From Clytia hemisphaerica (taxonomy: Eukaryota > Cnidaria > Hydrozoa > Leptothecata > Clytiidae): a DNA stretch of 64,000 nt. Positions 1-11,935 of the stretch are shown here, piece by piece. Position numbers and translations under genes: made by a program. The stretch covers positions 97,364-161,363 of the forward strand of contig CACVBU010000805.1 of NCBI GenBank assembly GCA_902728285.1, read 5' to 3'. Below the pieces are notes generated by a model. That model had not been told where the DNA came from. It saw only the letters and a program-made list of their open reading frames with translations, and did not search any database. The number at the start of each line of letters is the position of its first letter. Position 1 is the first letter of the stretch.

Positions 1-1387
1 AGAACAACTTTAACATAATGGACAAGGACAGTCAAGAAGTCTACTTTGTTGAAAATTTGCACACCATACTTAGAGAAAATGGTACTATGGAAGCCCATTC
101 TATACTCCTAAATGATAGTTGAAAGATCAGCAGTTGAGAGGGTTGATTAAAAAAGAACTCCAAGCACACAATAAAGTATACATGTATATTTGTCCAGAAA
201 GAACTGGCATGTTGTTTGCTTTGTTTTGGTGTTTAAAAATATGTACTTATCAGTCCTAGAAAAATATAAATTCGAATATAAGGGCAATGAGTCTGGTTAA
301 ATGTTACTATATTTACAAGAAAGGATTACTGAAAAAATACTACTGTATGTACTACTGATGAACTAAACTCAAAAACTAAAACTTTACCATAAATTTACAT
401 TACGACAATTTAAAAATCTATCTTTAATAGCAACAAAGAAAAAAACATGGCTCAAAGTTTTAAAAACAGAGCTAGCCAGAACTTCAATTCAGTAGGTATA
501 GAGCTTTCAAAATGTGAAAGCAGACACTGCATTGGTTACTACAAGACATACTATCCACACGGTTTTTTCGATTCATGAAAAAAATAAAGTATTTATCAAA
601 AAAAGGTTCTCATTTTTTTTGGTAATCAATTCCAACAAACAACAATCAATATAACAGTTTTTTGAAAACCATCCCACAGTGTAAACATTATCAACCAACT
701 CAACCCACACCGCCAAAATTGTAAAAATAAGTCAATATAATTTCTATCAACAATTTCTCGTAAAATGTTTTTTTTCCAACATTCTGATACCAATCATGGC
801 TGGAGGCATCATTTGTAGAGTGACTGTGTGGCATTTCATTGCCATACCAAACATCAACCAAACAAAACTGATGCCAAGCCAAATCTGTCGATTAAAATTT
901 CCATGAAAATTATAATTGAAACTTATCTCGTAAAATGCTTTTTTCAACATTCTGGAGGTGTTCAAAGTTAGAGGTATCATATGTAGAGCCAAGAAATACA
1001 TGAAAAGTCATTTCCCATCCCATTTGCCATGAGATATATGAGTCAACAAATCAAACAAAAACCAACAAATCATGTCTCTTCACTTTCATGTCACATCGTG
1101 TTTATATGGGGTATCAGAAAGTCAATCCACAAGAAGAGCCATCTTCCTTTATTATGGAGTGTTCCAAAACTATTGGTAGGTTGTTTGGAAGTAAAGAAAC
1201 CCACACAGTTTGTTTTATTTTGAAGATTTAACTTGAAAACAAACTGCATCTTTCCAGCAGAAACTCGTGTTCCAACCTGCTACATAACATTGGTCAGTCG
1301 GGTCTGCTACTAACATGTAATAGTTTTATTATAGCTGAGATTGAGAATCCGTAGGCAGAACTTGTAACATGTATTATGTGTATTATT
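1..1387. other. AT-rich non-coding stretch
   Basis: I see no convincing gene here; open frames are short and mutually overlapping. Around 735-1030 there are two imperfect copies of a block of roughly 170 bp, each with a 'ctcgtaaaatg' and 'caacattctg' motif followed by 'atcatttgtagag' or 'atcatatgtagag'. On the minus strand both copies stay partly open, so an old duplicated exon cannot be excluded, but no family is recognisable. Confidence 0.4.
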
Positions 1388-1605
1388 ATGTCAGTCGACT
1401 TGAATCATGATACATTACTCACATTTCACTGGATGCATTTTCGCTGTGACATTATCCGCAAAATTTTCTGACCGCGTTCTGAGACGGAGGCTAATTATGT
1501 CAGTCGACTTGAATCATGATACATTACTCACATTTCACTGGATGCATTTTCGCTATGAAATTATCCGCAAAATTTTCTGACCGCGTTCTGAGACGGAGGC
1601 TAATT
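1388..1605. repeat. 109-bp tandem duplication, two copies
   Basis: A block beginning 'atgtcagtcgacttgaatc' at 1388 is repeated from 1497, so the period is 109 bp. The copies differ at very few positions (for example cgctgtgac versus cgctatgaa), which points to a recent local duplication. No coding capacity was recognised. Confidence 0.85.
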
Positions 1606-2189
1606 CACCGTGGCTTTTCCTTTTTGACGTGGCAGTTGTGGGCCACCGTGCGTAGACTCTGTACCCATAAATTTATTTTGGGTGGTGATACCTTAAGGGA
1701 AGAAATTTTCGCGAGAAGAAATTTTCATGGAATTTAATTTCGCGAATCAGAGTTTCAAAATGGCAAATTTCGCGGAATTTAATTTCGCGAATGAGCCGAT
1801 TTCAAAAGTTTCACGGAATTTAATTTTGCGATTGAGAAGAAGTTATCAACTTAGATTAACTTTTAAGCATCACGGAGTTGTTTATATTTGTTTATATTTG
1901 ATAATAAATACACGTTATAATGCTTAAAAATCAATTGTGTCCATCTTTTTTGGCAACACCTGGTCAAAAACAACAAAGTAAAAGAAGAAGAAAAAAATCG
2001 AATTTCGCGATTTAACAATTTTGGTGTGTTTCGCGGAATTCAATTTCGCGAATTACGCCCCAATTCGCGAAATTGAACTCCACGAAGATTTCTTCCACGA
2101 AGATTTCTTCCGCGAAGATTTCTTCCGCGAAGATTTCTTCAGCGAAGATTTCCTCCGCGAAGATTTCTTCTCGCAAAAATTTCTTCCCT
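1606..2189. repeat. Left part of a foldback repeat that served as the insertion target
   Basis: The block carries repeated 'ggaatttaatttcgcgaa' units (about 1732, 1776, 1814, 2034) and a short in-frame run of 'cgaagatttcttc' units near 2085-2165. Its outer arm at 1686-1712 (ataccttaagggaagaaat) is the reverse complement of the sequence abutting the giant element on the left (ttcttcccttaa at 2181-2192) plus that on the right (ggtatatacgatgg from 38202). The element therefore landed inside one arm of an older palindromic repeat, and the remainder of this repeat resumes at 38203. Confidence 0.75.
1691..1698. other. Uninterrupted target palindrome CCTTAAGG (paralogous empty site)
   Basis: The opposite arm of the host foldback repeat retains CCTTAAGG intact, with flanks matching, in reverse complement, the sequences on both outer sides of the tandem element. 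It is an internal control for what the target looked like before insertion. Confidence 0.75.
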
Positions 2190-2195
2190 TAAGCC
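2187..2195. other. Left attachment junction (core TAAG)
   Basis: The sequence is cct-TAAG-cc. Left of the core is target sequence; right of it (gccatttgattg) is the element's left end, which recurs exactly at 20330. The core is shared by target (cctTAAGgta), element ends (cagTAAGcca) and both hybrid junctions. Confidence 0.75.
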
Positions 2196-2249
2196 ATTTG
2201 ATTGTTTTCTATTCCCTGCGCGATTAGCACGCAAATTCATAAAAAGGAA

Positions 2250-3085
2250 GTTATTACATGTGGAGGGAATTCAATACAAGTTTTTACATTTTATTTAAGC
2301 TTCTATTGCTTATTACAAGTCTAATCTTGCATTAATGTTATGGACGTTACATGGACGTTAAAATGACGTCATTTTTAATACATCTTTGAAATCTTTCGAA
2401 TGCTGAATCAGCAAACTTTCTTATAACATGTGGAGGCAATTTTACTACAAGTCTTTACACTTTAATCACCCTTCTACGGCTTATTACAACTTTTTTTGAA
2501 ATCTTTCGAATGCTGAATCAGCAAAATTTCTTATTACATGTGGAGACAATTTTATTACAAGTTTTAACATTTCAATCACCCTTCTACGTCTTATTACAAC
2601 TATTTTTGAAATCTCTCGAATGCCGAGTCAGCATAATTTCTTATTACATGCGGAGGCATCTTTACTACAAGCTTTGACATTTTAATCACCTTTCTACAGC
2701 TTATTACAACTATTTTTGAAATCTCTCGAATGCTGAATCAGCAAAATTTCTTATTACATGTGGAGGCAATTTTATTACAAGTTTTGACATTTTAATCACC
2801 CTTCTACGGCTTATTACAAGTCTAATGTTGCATTAATGTTATGGACATTCGATATCTTTCGAATGCCGTGTCAGCATAATTTCTTATTACATGCGGAGGC
2901 ATTTTTACTACAAGTTTTGACATTTTAATCACCCTTCTACAGCTTATTACAACTATTTTTGAAATCTTTCGAATGCTGAATCAGCAAAATTTCTTATTAC
3001 ATAATGAGGCAATTTTATTACAAGTTTTGACATTTTGATCACCCTTCTACGGGTTATTACAACTATTCTTGAATTCTTTCGAATG
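2250..3085. repeat. Type-1 satellite array, copy 1
   Basis: Monomers of about 110 bp, with longer variants of about 132 bp, are marked by 'ttcttattacatgtggagg', 'cacccttctacggcttatt' and 'tgctgaatcagcaaa'. The longer variants insert a block containing 'gttgcattaatgttatgg'. The array is about 0.84 kb here but about 3.1 kb in copy 2, so it has contracted or expanded since the tandem formed. No coding content. Confidence 0.9.
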
Positions 3086-6000
3086 CTGCATCATCAAAAA
3101 TCATCATCTTATCTTTGATCTGTAATAAGGTGTAGAAGAATGAAGAATGGGTACAAAGCTGTAATAAGAATTGCCTGATTTGTAATAAGAAATTTTTGCT
3201 GAATCATCAAAAATCATCATCTTATCTTTGATCTGTAATAAGGTGTAGAAGAATGAAGAAGGGGTACAAAGCTGTAATAAGAATTGCCTGATTTGTAATA
3301 AGAAATTTTTGCTGAGTCATTAAAAATCGTCATCTTATCTCAGATGTGTAATAAGGTGTAGAAGAAGGAAAAAGGGGTACAAAGCTGTAATAAGAATTGC
3401 CTGATTTGTAATAAGAAATTTTTGCTGAATCATCAAAAATCATCATCTTATCTTTGATCTGTAATAAGGTGTAGAAGAATGAAGAAGGGGTACAAAGCTG
3501 TAATAAGAATTGCCTGATTTGTAATAAGAAATTTTTGCTGAGTCATTAAAAATCGTCATCTTATCTCAGATGTGTAATAAGGTGTAGAAGAATGAAGAAG
3601 GGGTACAAAGCTGTAATAAGAATTGCCTGATTTGTAATAAGAAATTTTTGCTGAGTCATTAAAAATCGTCATCTTATCTCAGATGTGTAATAAGGTGTAG
3701 AAGAATGAAGAAGGGGTACAAAGCTGCAATAAGAATTGCCTGATTTGTAATAAGAAATATTTGTTGAGTCATTAAAAATCATCATCTTATCTCAGATCTG
3801 TAATAAGGTGTAGAAGAATGAAGAAGGGGTACAAAGTTGTAATAAGAATTGCCTGATTTTTTATAAGAAATTTTTGCTGAGTCATCAAAAATCGTCATCT
3901 TATCTCAGATCTGTAATAAGGTGTAGAAGAAGGAAAAAGGGGTACAAAGCTGTAATAAGAATTGCCTGATTTGTAATAAGAAATTTTTGCTGAGTCATTA
4001 AAAATCGTCATCTTATCTCAGATGTGTAATAAGGTGTAGAAGAAGGAAAAAGGGGTACAAAGCTGTAATAAGAATTGCCTGATTTGTAATGAGAAATTTT
4101 TGCTGAATCATCAAAAATCATCATCTTATCTCAGATCTTTAATAAGGTGTAGAAGAATGAAGAAGGGATACAAAGTTGTAATAAGAATTGCCTGATTTGT
4201 AATAAGAAATTTTTGCTGAGTCATCAAAAATCGTCATCTTATCTCAGATGTGTAAAAAGGTGTAGAAGAAGGAAAAAGGGGTACAAAGTTGTAATAAGAA
4301 TTGCCTGATTTGTAATAAGAAATATTTGCTGAGTCTTCAAAAATCATCATCTTATCTCAGATCTGTAATAAGGTGTAGAAGAATGAAGAAGGGGTACAAA
4401 GTTGTAATAAGAATTGCCTGATTTGTAATAAGAAATTTTTGCTGAGACATCAAAAATCGTCATCTTATCTCAGATGTGTAATAAGATGTAGAAGAAGGAA
4501 AAAGGGGTACAAAGCTGTAATAAGAATTGCCTGATTTGTAATAAGAAATATTTGCTGAGTCTTCAAAAATCATCATCTTATCTCAGATCTGTAATAAGGT
4601 GTAGAAGAATGAAGAAGGGGTACAAAGCTGTAATAAGAATTGCCTGATTTGTAATAAGAAATTTTTGCTGAGTCATTAAAATCGTCATCTTATCTCAGAT
4701 GTGTAATAAGGTGTAGAAGAAGGAAAAAGGGGTACAAAGCTGTAATAAGAATTGCCTGATTTGTAATAAGAAATTTTTGCTGAATCATCAAAAATCATCA
4801 TCTTATCTTTGATCTGTAATAAGGTGTAGAAGAATGAAGAAGGGGTACAAAGCTGTAATAAGAATTGCCTGATTTGTAATAAGAAATTTTTGCTGAATCA
4901 TCAAAAATCATCATCTTATCTTTGATCTGTAATAAGGTGTAGAAGAATGAAGAAGGGGTACAAAGCTGTAATAAGAATTGCCTGATTTGTAATAAGAAAT
5001 TTTTGCTGAGTCATTAAAAATCGTCATCTTATCTCAGATGTGAAATAAGGTGTAGAAGAATGAAGAAGGGGTACAAAGCTGTAATAAGAATTGCCTGATT
5101 TGTAATAAGAAATATTTGTTGAGTCATTAAAAAATCATCATCTTATCTCAGATCTGTAATAAGGTGTAGAAGAATGAAGAAGGGGTACAAAGTTGTAATA
5201 AGAATTGCCTGATTTGTTATAAGAAATTTTTGCTGAGTCATCAAAAATCGTCATCTTATCTCAGATCTGTAATAAGGTGTAGAAGAAGGAAAAAGGGGTA
5301 CAAAGCTGTAATAAGAATTGCCTGATTTGTAATAAGAAATTTTTGCTGAGTCATTAAAAATCGTCATCTTATCTCAGATGTGTAATAAGGTGTAGAAGAA
5401 GGAAAAAGGGGTACAAAGCTGTAATAAGAATTGCCTGATTTGTAATGAGAAATTTTTGCTGAATCATCAAAAATCATCATCTTATCTCAGATCTTTAATA
5501 AGGTGTAGAAGAATGAAGAAGGATACAAAGTTGTAATAAGAATTGCCTGATTTGTAATAAGAAATTTTTGCTGAGTCATCAAAAATCGTCATCTTATCTC
5601 AGATGTGTAAAAAGGTGTAGAAAAGGAAAAAGGGGTACAAAGTTGTAATAAGAATTGCCTGATTTGTAATAAGAAATATTTGCTGAGTCTTCAAAAATCA
5701 TCATCTTATCTCAGATCTGTAATAAGGTGTAGAAGAATGAAGAAGGGGTACAAAGTTGTAATAAGAATTGCCTGATTTGTAATAAGAAATTTTTGCTGAG
5801 ACATCAAAAATCGTCATCTTATCTCAGATGTGTAATAAGGTGTAGAAGAAGGAAAAGGGGTACAAAAGCTGTAATAAGAATTGCCTGATTTGTAATAAGA
5901 AATATTTGCTGAGTCTTCAAAAATCATCATCTTATCTCAGATCTGTAATAAGGTGTAGAAGAATGAAGAAGGGGTACAAAGCTGTAATAAGAATTGCCTG

Positions 6001-7080
6001 ATTTGTAATAAGAAATTTTTGCTGAGTCATTAAAAATCGTCATCTTATCTCAGATGTGTAATAAGGTGTAGAAGAAGGAAAAAGGGGTACAAAGCTGTAA
6101 TAAGAATTGCCTGATTTGTAATAAGAATTTTTGCTGAATCATCAAAAATCATCATCTTTATCTTTGATCTGTAATAAGGTGTAGAAGAATGAAGAAGGGG
6201 TACAAAGCTGTAATAGAATTGCCTGATTTGTAATAAGAAATTTTTGCTGAGTCATTAAAAATCGTCATCTTATCTCAGATGTGTAATAAGGTGTAGAAGA
6301 ATGAAGAAGGGGTACAAAGCTGTAATAAGAATTGCTGATTTGTAATAAGAAATTTTTGCTGAGTCATTAAAAATCGTCATCTTATCTCAGATCTGTAATA
6401 AGGTGTAGAAGAATGAAGAAGGGGTACAAAGCTGTAATAAGAATTGCCTGATTTGTAATAAGAAATATTTGTTGAGTCATTAAAAATCATCATCTTATCT
6501 CAGATCTGTAATAAGGTGTAGAAGAATGAAGAAGGGGTACAAAGTTGTAATAAGAATTGCCTGATTTGTTATAAGAAATTTTTGCTGAGTCATCAAAAAT
6601 CGTCATCTTATCTCATATCTGTAATAAGGTGTAGAAGAAGGAAAAAGGGGTACAAAGCTGTAATAAGAATTGCCTGATTTGTAATAAGAAATTTTTGCTG
6701 AGTCATTAAAAATCGTCATCTTATCTCAGATGTGTAATAAGGTGTAGAAGAAGGAAAAAGGGGTACAAAGCTGTAATAAGAATTGCCTGATTTGTAATGA
6801 GAAATTTTTGCTGAGTCATCAAAAATCGTCATCTTATCTCAGATTTTTAATAAGGTGTAGAAGAAGGAAAAAGGGGTACAAAGCTGAAATAAGAATTGCC
6901 TGATTTGTTATAAGAAATTTTTGCTGAGTCATCAAAAATCGTCATCTTATCTCAGATGTGTAATAAGGTGTAGAAGAAGGAAAAAGGGGTACAAAGCTGT
7001 AATAAGAATTGCCTGATTTGTAATAAGAAATTTTTGCTGAATCATCAAAAATCATCATCTTATCCCAGATCTGTAATAAG
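3086..7080. repeat. Type-2 satellite array (113-bp monomer), copy 1
   Basis: About 35 monomers with a period of 113 bp, each with 'gtaataaggtgtagaagaa', 'gaattgcctgatttgtaat' and 'tgctgagtcatcaaaaatc'. Two sub-variants alternate (tttgatctg versus cagatgtg; gaatgaagaag versus gaaggaaaaag). A rare variant 'gatttgtaatgag' recurs at 4081, 5437 and 6789, giving a higher-order period of about 1,355 bp (12 monomers). Read in reverse complement the monomer aligns with type 1, so the two arrays are inverted relatives meeting near 3085. Confidence 0.92.
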
Positions 7081-7104
7081 AGTAGTAGATTTATGACAGA
7101 GCTG

Positions 7105-7245
7105 GCACATACAGAAAGTGAGTGACACTACAGAAAGTGAGTGACACTACAGAAAGTGAGTGACACTACAGAAAGTGAGTGACACTACAGAAAGTGAGTA
7201 CACGACAGAACGTGATTGACACCTTACAGAAAGTGAGTGTCACCA
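7105..7245. repeat. 19-bp direct repeats, left arm copy 1
   Basis: The unit 'acagaaagtgagtgacact' is present about five times perfectly, followed by degenerate units (cgacagaacgtgattgacac). It lies at the outer end of the arm beside the satellite and is mirrored at 16315-16430, 28065-28180 and 34175-34300 with differing copy number. Confidence 0.9.
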
Positions 7246-8512
7246 CAGAATAAGTTTCAAGTGGTAAATAATTTTCTGGTTATCTACAAAAGCATTAAAG
7301 TCATTTTCCCTATCGGAAACACCCGAAAACACCGGAATTTGACCAATGAGTGTTACTAAAATTGCAACACATGGGTCAAATTCAACACCTCCAGCACTAC
7401 CTAAAGAATAAGTTCCAAGTGGTAAATAATTTTCTGGTTATCTATTAAAGCACTGAGCTTCTTAATCTAATTATTCATAAATCATAAAAACTGAGTACAT
7501 TGTTGACAATAACACCATCACCATGTGAAAGATTTGATATTTGATAGGTAATTTTATCAGTAACAGGAAACATATGCGAGATAGCAACAATTCTTAATAA
7601 AGAAAATAACCAAGTCTTATTTCTAATTGTAAAAGATGAATTTGGAAACGTTCGTTACACTACTAACCCGATCACCATTCCTCACGGACATCTCCATTCC
7701 TCACTATTCCTCTTCTATTCCTCACCATTCCTCAGCGTTCCTCGAACGTTCCTCAGGAATGGATATTTCAAAACTTTGTTTTAGCATTCCTCATCTATTC
7801 CTCGAACGTTCCTGAGGAATGGACATTTATGACGTTATTTTTAAGCGTTCCTCACTCGTTCCTCGAACGTTCCTCAGGAATGGAGATATTTCAACTTCAT
7901 TTCAGCATTCCTCATCTATTCCTCGAACGTTCCTCAGGAATGGACATTTATGACGTTATTTTTAAGCGTTCCTCACTCTTCTCGAACGTTCGGGGAGAAT
8001 GGCTATTTCAACTTCATTTCAGCATTCCTCCTATTATTCTCGAACGTTCCTCAGGAATGGACATTTCTCATTTCTACGTAATTTTAAGGTGTTCCTCACT
8101 TGTTCCTCGAACGTTCCTCAGGAATGGACATTTATGACGTTATTTTTAAGCGTTCCTCACTTATTCCTCGAACGTTCCTCAGGAATGGACATTTCTGACG
8201 TAATTTTAAGGTGTTCCTCACTCGTTCCTCAGGAATGGACATTTCTGACGTTATTTTTAAGCTTTCATCACTAGTTCCTCGAATGTTCCTCAGGAATGGA
8301 CTTTCATGACGTTATTTTTAAGCGTTCCTCAGGAATGGAGATATTTCTTTTTCACCTTATTGTTTCTCATGGAGTCATCTCTATTCCTCGAATGTTCCTC
8401 AGGAATGGACATTCGTGTAAAGTGTTCATCACTTTTACCTATTTTATTATGCCCAATACAATTTTTGGTTAATTCTTTTGCATTGCAATTATTCAAATTT
8501 TAATTAAAATTA

Positions 8513-10140
8513 GACACGTGACACGTCAAAATAAATCATCGTATTTGCAGCCGAAAAAGTCTTTTATTTCAAACCCGGGGGGAGGGGCACTGGGTCTGCG
8601 GACTGACGGTATGTGCGGGCCAAAAATTGGCGTTTAAAATTGCACCCTTACAGTGCAGCAAAAATCAGTGAAAATCATACCCTTAAGGTGCATTTTCCCT
8701 CAAATTTTCGTTACCGTGGCTTTCGTGGCTTCACATTACCGAAGTTTGCTGGGGAGCCATCAGTCTATGCTTCAGAAGAGGACAAAATATGGCTGCTCTC
8801 CATAAAACCAACATTGGGATTTTCATGGCTGGATGATCATTGTTGTTTATAAATTTAAGACGCTGGGCCTGTTCACACTGAATTTGAAAATTTTATATGA
8901 TTTTCCGATAAAATCGCTCGATTTTAAATCAGAGTCTAAAAAAGTTCTTAACATATTCTTATGTTCACCATTTTGTGAGTATTTTTGTCCATTTTTGTAT
9001 GAATTCGGATCTTTTTGAGTCCCCTAAAAGCCTTAAAATGTTCTTAACTTGTTGTTTTTAAAATTTTGACCATCGAAGCCTTTTTATACAGTAGTTCGTT
9101 GTTATTTAAAGACGTGTATGATAATAACATTTTTTCTGTACAATTTTTTTCAAAGATACATGTTCATTTTCATTTTATTTTCGAAAGATTTAATTTGGAT
9201 TTTATAATAATTTTGTAACCCTTTAGTTTACTCCCCGTTTTGTAACCTTGTCATGCCACCTTTTCTCCTTCGCTCAGAGCGAATTGTATACAATTAACAA
9301 CAAGTGATATTTTTATTGACCTACTTGGTTATGCATTTAACACATATATAATTGATATCTACGTAAGCGTGACCATTAAACAATCATTCAGAACACAAAT
9401 AGTGACGATCTATTAAAATTCGTCGTTTGTTTCTTATAAAAAACACGTTTAGAAACCAAAATTTCATGCTCAAATACAAATACACTTCTGTGCCAGACCC
9501 ACTGAGACCTCATCCCTACTGGAAAATTTTGCACTCCAAAACCATCCCCACTGGATTTTTGTTCCACCTTGGAACAATAAAATTCCCATCCCCATTGAGG
9601 AAAAAGTTCCACCGGGGCTGTGAAACATCTATCTCATCAAAAAATTGAGTAATTTGGCTGAGAACATTGTTGTATGCTTATTAATAATGGTTCTTATAGA
9701 TAAAGATGCGTTTTTTGAGCCGAAAAATCTTTTTTGCTAAAATCTGCTTCAGCCATCTTTTACCTACGATAATACCCTCGTGCAAAAAATCAGAAAGAAC
9801 TAATGATCCAATCGGGCTCACATTCGAGGGTCTATAGTCATGCACCTTTGTGCCAAAATCAGAAACTTTGAATGAGCCAAACTTGAGGAAAGTTGATAAC
9901 AAACGGACGCACGAACATGGGTTAATTTATAGGACCTCCATCGGGGTAGGTCCAAAAGACCTGTAGGGATTTCCAAGGAACTTAAAACACAGGTTGAAAA
10001 AAGCCCTAGTTGTTTGCGAGCTTCCGTTACTAATGTGTTGTTCTAAAGGACAAAAAGCCTTCTCTTTCTCTAGAAGCAGAGGCTAAAATTTTAAGCGACT
10101 TAAAAGTTTTTGATATTGAATATCTTATCCATGAAAATGT
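8513..10140. other. Interior of the foldback transposon, no gene seen
   Basis: The interior is a patchwork. 9010-9100 shares 'ccttaaaatgttcttaact' and flanking sequence with 50250-50320. 9485-9620 belongs to the 'agacccactg...ccccactgg' MITE family also found at 50650-50945 and 54945-55250. The rest (8513-9000, 9100-9480, 9630-10140) shows no recognisable coding region. Confidence 0.6.
9485..9625. repeat. MITE fragment, 'cagacccact' family
   Basis: The sequence 'tgccagacccactgagacc' followed by repeated 'ccccactgga' or 'ccactggatt' motifs matches the style of 50650-50945 and 54945-55250. Nested inside the foldback transposon, it is a probable fragment of a short interspersed repeat. Confidence 0.55.
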
Positions 10141-10707
10141 ATTATAAACAGCTCAGAAAATGTCTTTTCCTGAGGAACACTTTTAAATAACGTCATGAAA
10201 GCCCATTCTTCAGGAACGTGTGAGGAATAGATGAGGAACGATAAAGTGAAGAAAAAATATCTCCATTCCTGAGGAACGTTCGAGGAACGAGTGAGGAACG
10301 CTTAAAAATAACGTCATAAATGTCCATTCCTGAGGAACGAGTGAGGAACAAGTGAGGAACACCTTAAAATTACGTCAGAAATGTCCATTCCTGAGGAACG
10401 TTCGAGGAACGAGTGAGGAACGCTTAAAAATAACGTCATAAATGTCCATTCCTGAGGAACGTTCGAGGAATAGATGAGGAATGCTGAAATGAAGTTGAAA
10501 TATCTCCATTCCTGAGGAACGTTCGAGGAACGAGTGAGGAACGCTTAAAAATAACGTCATAAATGTCCATTCCTCAGGAACGTTCGAGGAATAGATGAGG
10601 AATGCTAAAACAAAGTTTTGAAATATCCATTCCTGAGGAACGTTCGAGGAACGCTGAGGAATGGTGAGGAATGGAGATGTCCGTGAGGAATGGTGATCGG
10701 GTTAGTA

Positions 10708-10857
10708 GTGTTAGTAGTGTTCGTTTTTTGAAAGTCTTCAAGGCATTCGATTGAAAATTCTTTAAGCGTTTATTAAGCTTGTACATTTTTTGAGGTAAGC
10801 AACACTGCTGCACATGTAAAAATCGAGTCAGGTATAAACAAGTCGAGGTTGATGAAT
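10708..10857 (-). pseudogene. ORF-A, copy 1 left arm, split by transposon
   Basis: This is the N-terminal part of ORF-A (see 33626-33946), reading leftwards; its C-terminal part lies at about 7474-7656, on the other side of the foldback insertion. The protein is unrecognised, basic at the N-terminus (MYKLNKRLKNF region). Confidence 0.5.
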
Positions 10858-10868
10858 TAAGCAAATCA

Positions 10869-11250
10869 AAGTGAAATTCTCAAATCGGAAGAACAAAAGA
10901 ACATTAAATTTTGACGATGAAAACTACTTTAATAAAGACAAGGAGGATTTTTTTATCATAATTTAACGACCCAACATTTGAAGTCCAAAGAAAATTCGTG
11001 AAGGATGCTCAGAGGAGTACCCAGAGTCAATTAAATTACCACTATTGTCTAGCCACTGGAAACAAGTGTTCATAGAAGATGGTTTTTCGAACTTCACGAA
11101 AGTTGTTTAATGAACGGGAATCAAACGATATATTTGCATAGTACGCTGGATGGATGGAGAAATTGAGTATATAAAGTTGGAACTCTTAGCTGATGATCGA
11201 TGGATTAAAAATCTAAGATTACAAAAAAATTTTAGATTGTTAAATAGGGA
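10869..11250 (+). pseudogene. ORF-B, copy 1 left arm (unknown, broken)
   Basis: The reading frame runs through motifs such as FDDENYFNKDKEDFF and SSHWKQVFIEDGF but contains two stops between them and an extra T at about 11108. It diverges in transcription from the C2H2/acidic ORF further in. No family was recognised. It is a protein-like but decayed frame; see 33257-33605 for the cleaner copy. Confidence 0.45.
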
Positions 11251-11503
11251 ATGAATGAAATAGTTTATTGGAGAAGAACAAAACAACATTGGTTACAAAA
11301 TTGAACGTGGATACACCAAATAAACGATGTGTAAACGAATGTATTTAAGTTTTTACTATAATCCAAAAACCCTATGTAACACTACTTTGAACTAAAATCG
11401 TAGAGGCAATAAAAAGAACTAAGAAAACAAAATATTTATTGCTTGATGGTAATATATTTCTAGCTTATAAAACAATTATGTTATCATTTACAAGGATCAA
11501 ATC

Positions 11504-11935
11504 TCATTCTTTCATTGCATCATTTGGAATTTGTTGATTAATTAGAAAGCGACGTTTTTCAACAGCGAAATCTAATGCTTCTTCAAAATCCATGTCTTCC
11601 TCATCTCTAACCCTTTGTAAAGTTTCCATCACAGATTTATGTGTTTTATCCTTTTTCATTGCTCGAAGAAAAAGGATTTTGTATTTATAAATCTCATGAA
11701 TTGATAAGCCAGTCTCTTGACATTCGTTCAACATGCTCTCCCAAATATTAAATGTTTCTTTAACACCTTGAGATTCTTCACTATCACTGGACATGGGCTC
11801 GCTGTCTGTAAAGTCTTCATCAGACTCTTCATCTTCTTCTTCTTCTTCAGATTCTTCAGGGTGGGCCTTTGCAACATGTCGATTATAATTGCTTTTATTG
11901 GAAAAGGTCTTTTCGCAATCGTCGCATTCATACAT
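11504..11935 (-). CDS. C2H2 zinc-finger / acidic ORF, copy 1 left arm
   Basis: Starting at the ATG at 11935, the protein is about 143 aa (the frame stays open a little further upstream without an ATG). Residues 1-22 form one C2H2 finger (CDDC, 12 residues, H, 4 residues, H). A strongly acidic Glu/Asp/Ser run (about residues 24-55) follows, then a helical charged C-terminus with 'FNIWESMLNE' and 'EEALDFAVEKRRF'. The layout of one finger, an acidic linker and a Trp-containing helical tail resembles small ORFs I associate with polinton-like or adintovirus-like elements in invertebrate genomes; that is recollection, not a search result. It is present in four copies; this one is intact. Confidence 0.7.
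   Translation of the reverse strand: MYECDDCEKTFSNKSNYNRHVAKAHPEESEEEEEDEESDEDFTDSEPMSSDSEESQGVKETFNIWESMLNECQETGLSIHEIYKYKILFLRAMKKDKTHKSVMETLQRVRDEEDMDFEEALDFAVEKRRFLINQQIPNDAMKE

Larger units (their letters stand above)
7657..10720. mobile_element. Foldback-type transposon inserted in copy 1 (3,064 bp)
   Basis: The ends are inverted: 5' acactactaacccgatcacc and 3' ggtgatcgggttagtagtg, with one extra 'ttagtagtgt' at the right. Inside them are long inverted arrays (7657-8430 and 10150-10720) of units near 59 bp containing 'ttcctcaggaatggacat' and 'ttcctcgaacgttcc'. A 5-bp duplication tcgtt flanks it (7652-7656 and 10721-10725; up to 7 bp can be argued). Copy 2 shows the uninterrupted site at 28579-28595. 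I see no transposase in the interior, so it is probably non-autonomous. It splits ORF-A of the arm. Confidence 0.85.

Noticed and set aside
3086-7080. CRISPR-like regular repeats
   Set aside because: The whole 113-bp unit is repeated with no unique spacers, and the context is an animal satellite with spliced genes nearby.
7829-8503. Repetitive ORFs with FLERSSGMD
   Set aside because: They are translations of the foldback transposon's 59-bp units; they occur in both inverted arms and shift frame freely.
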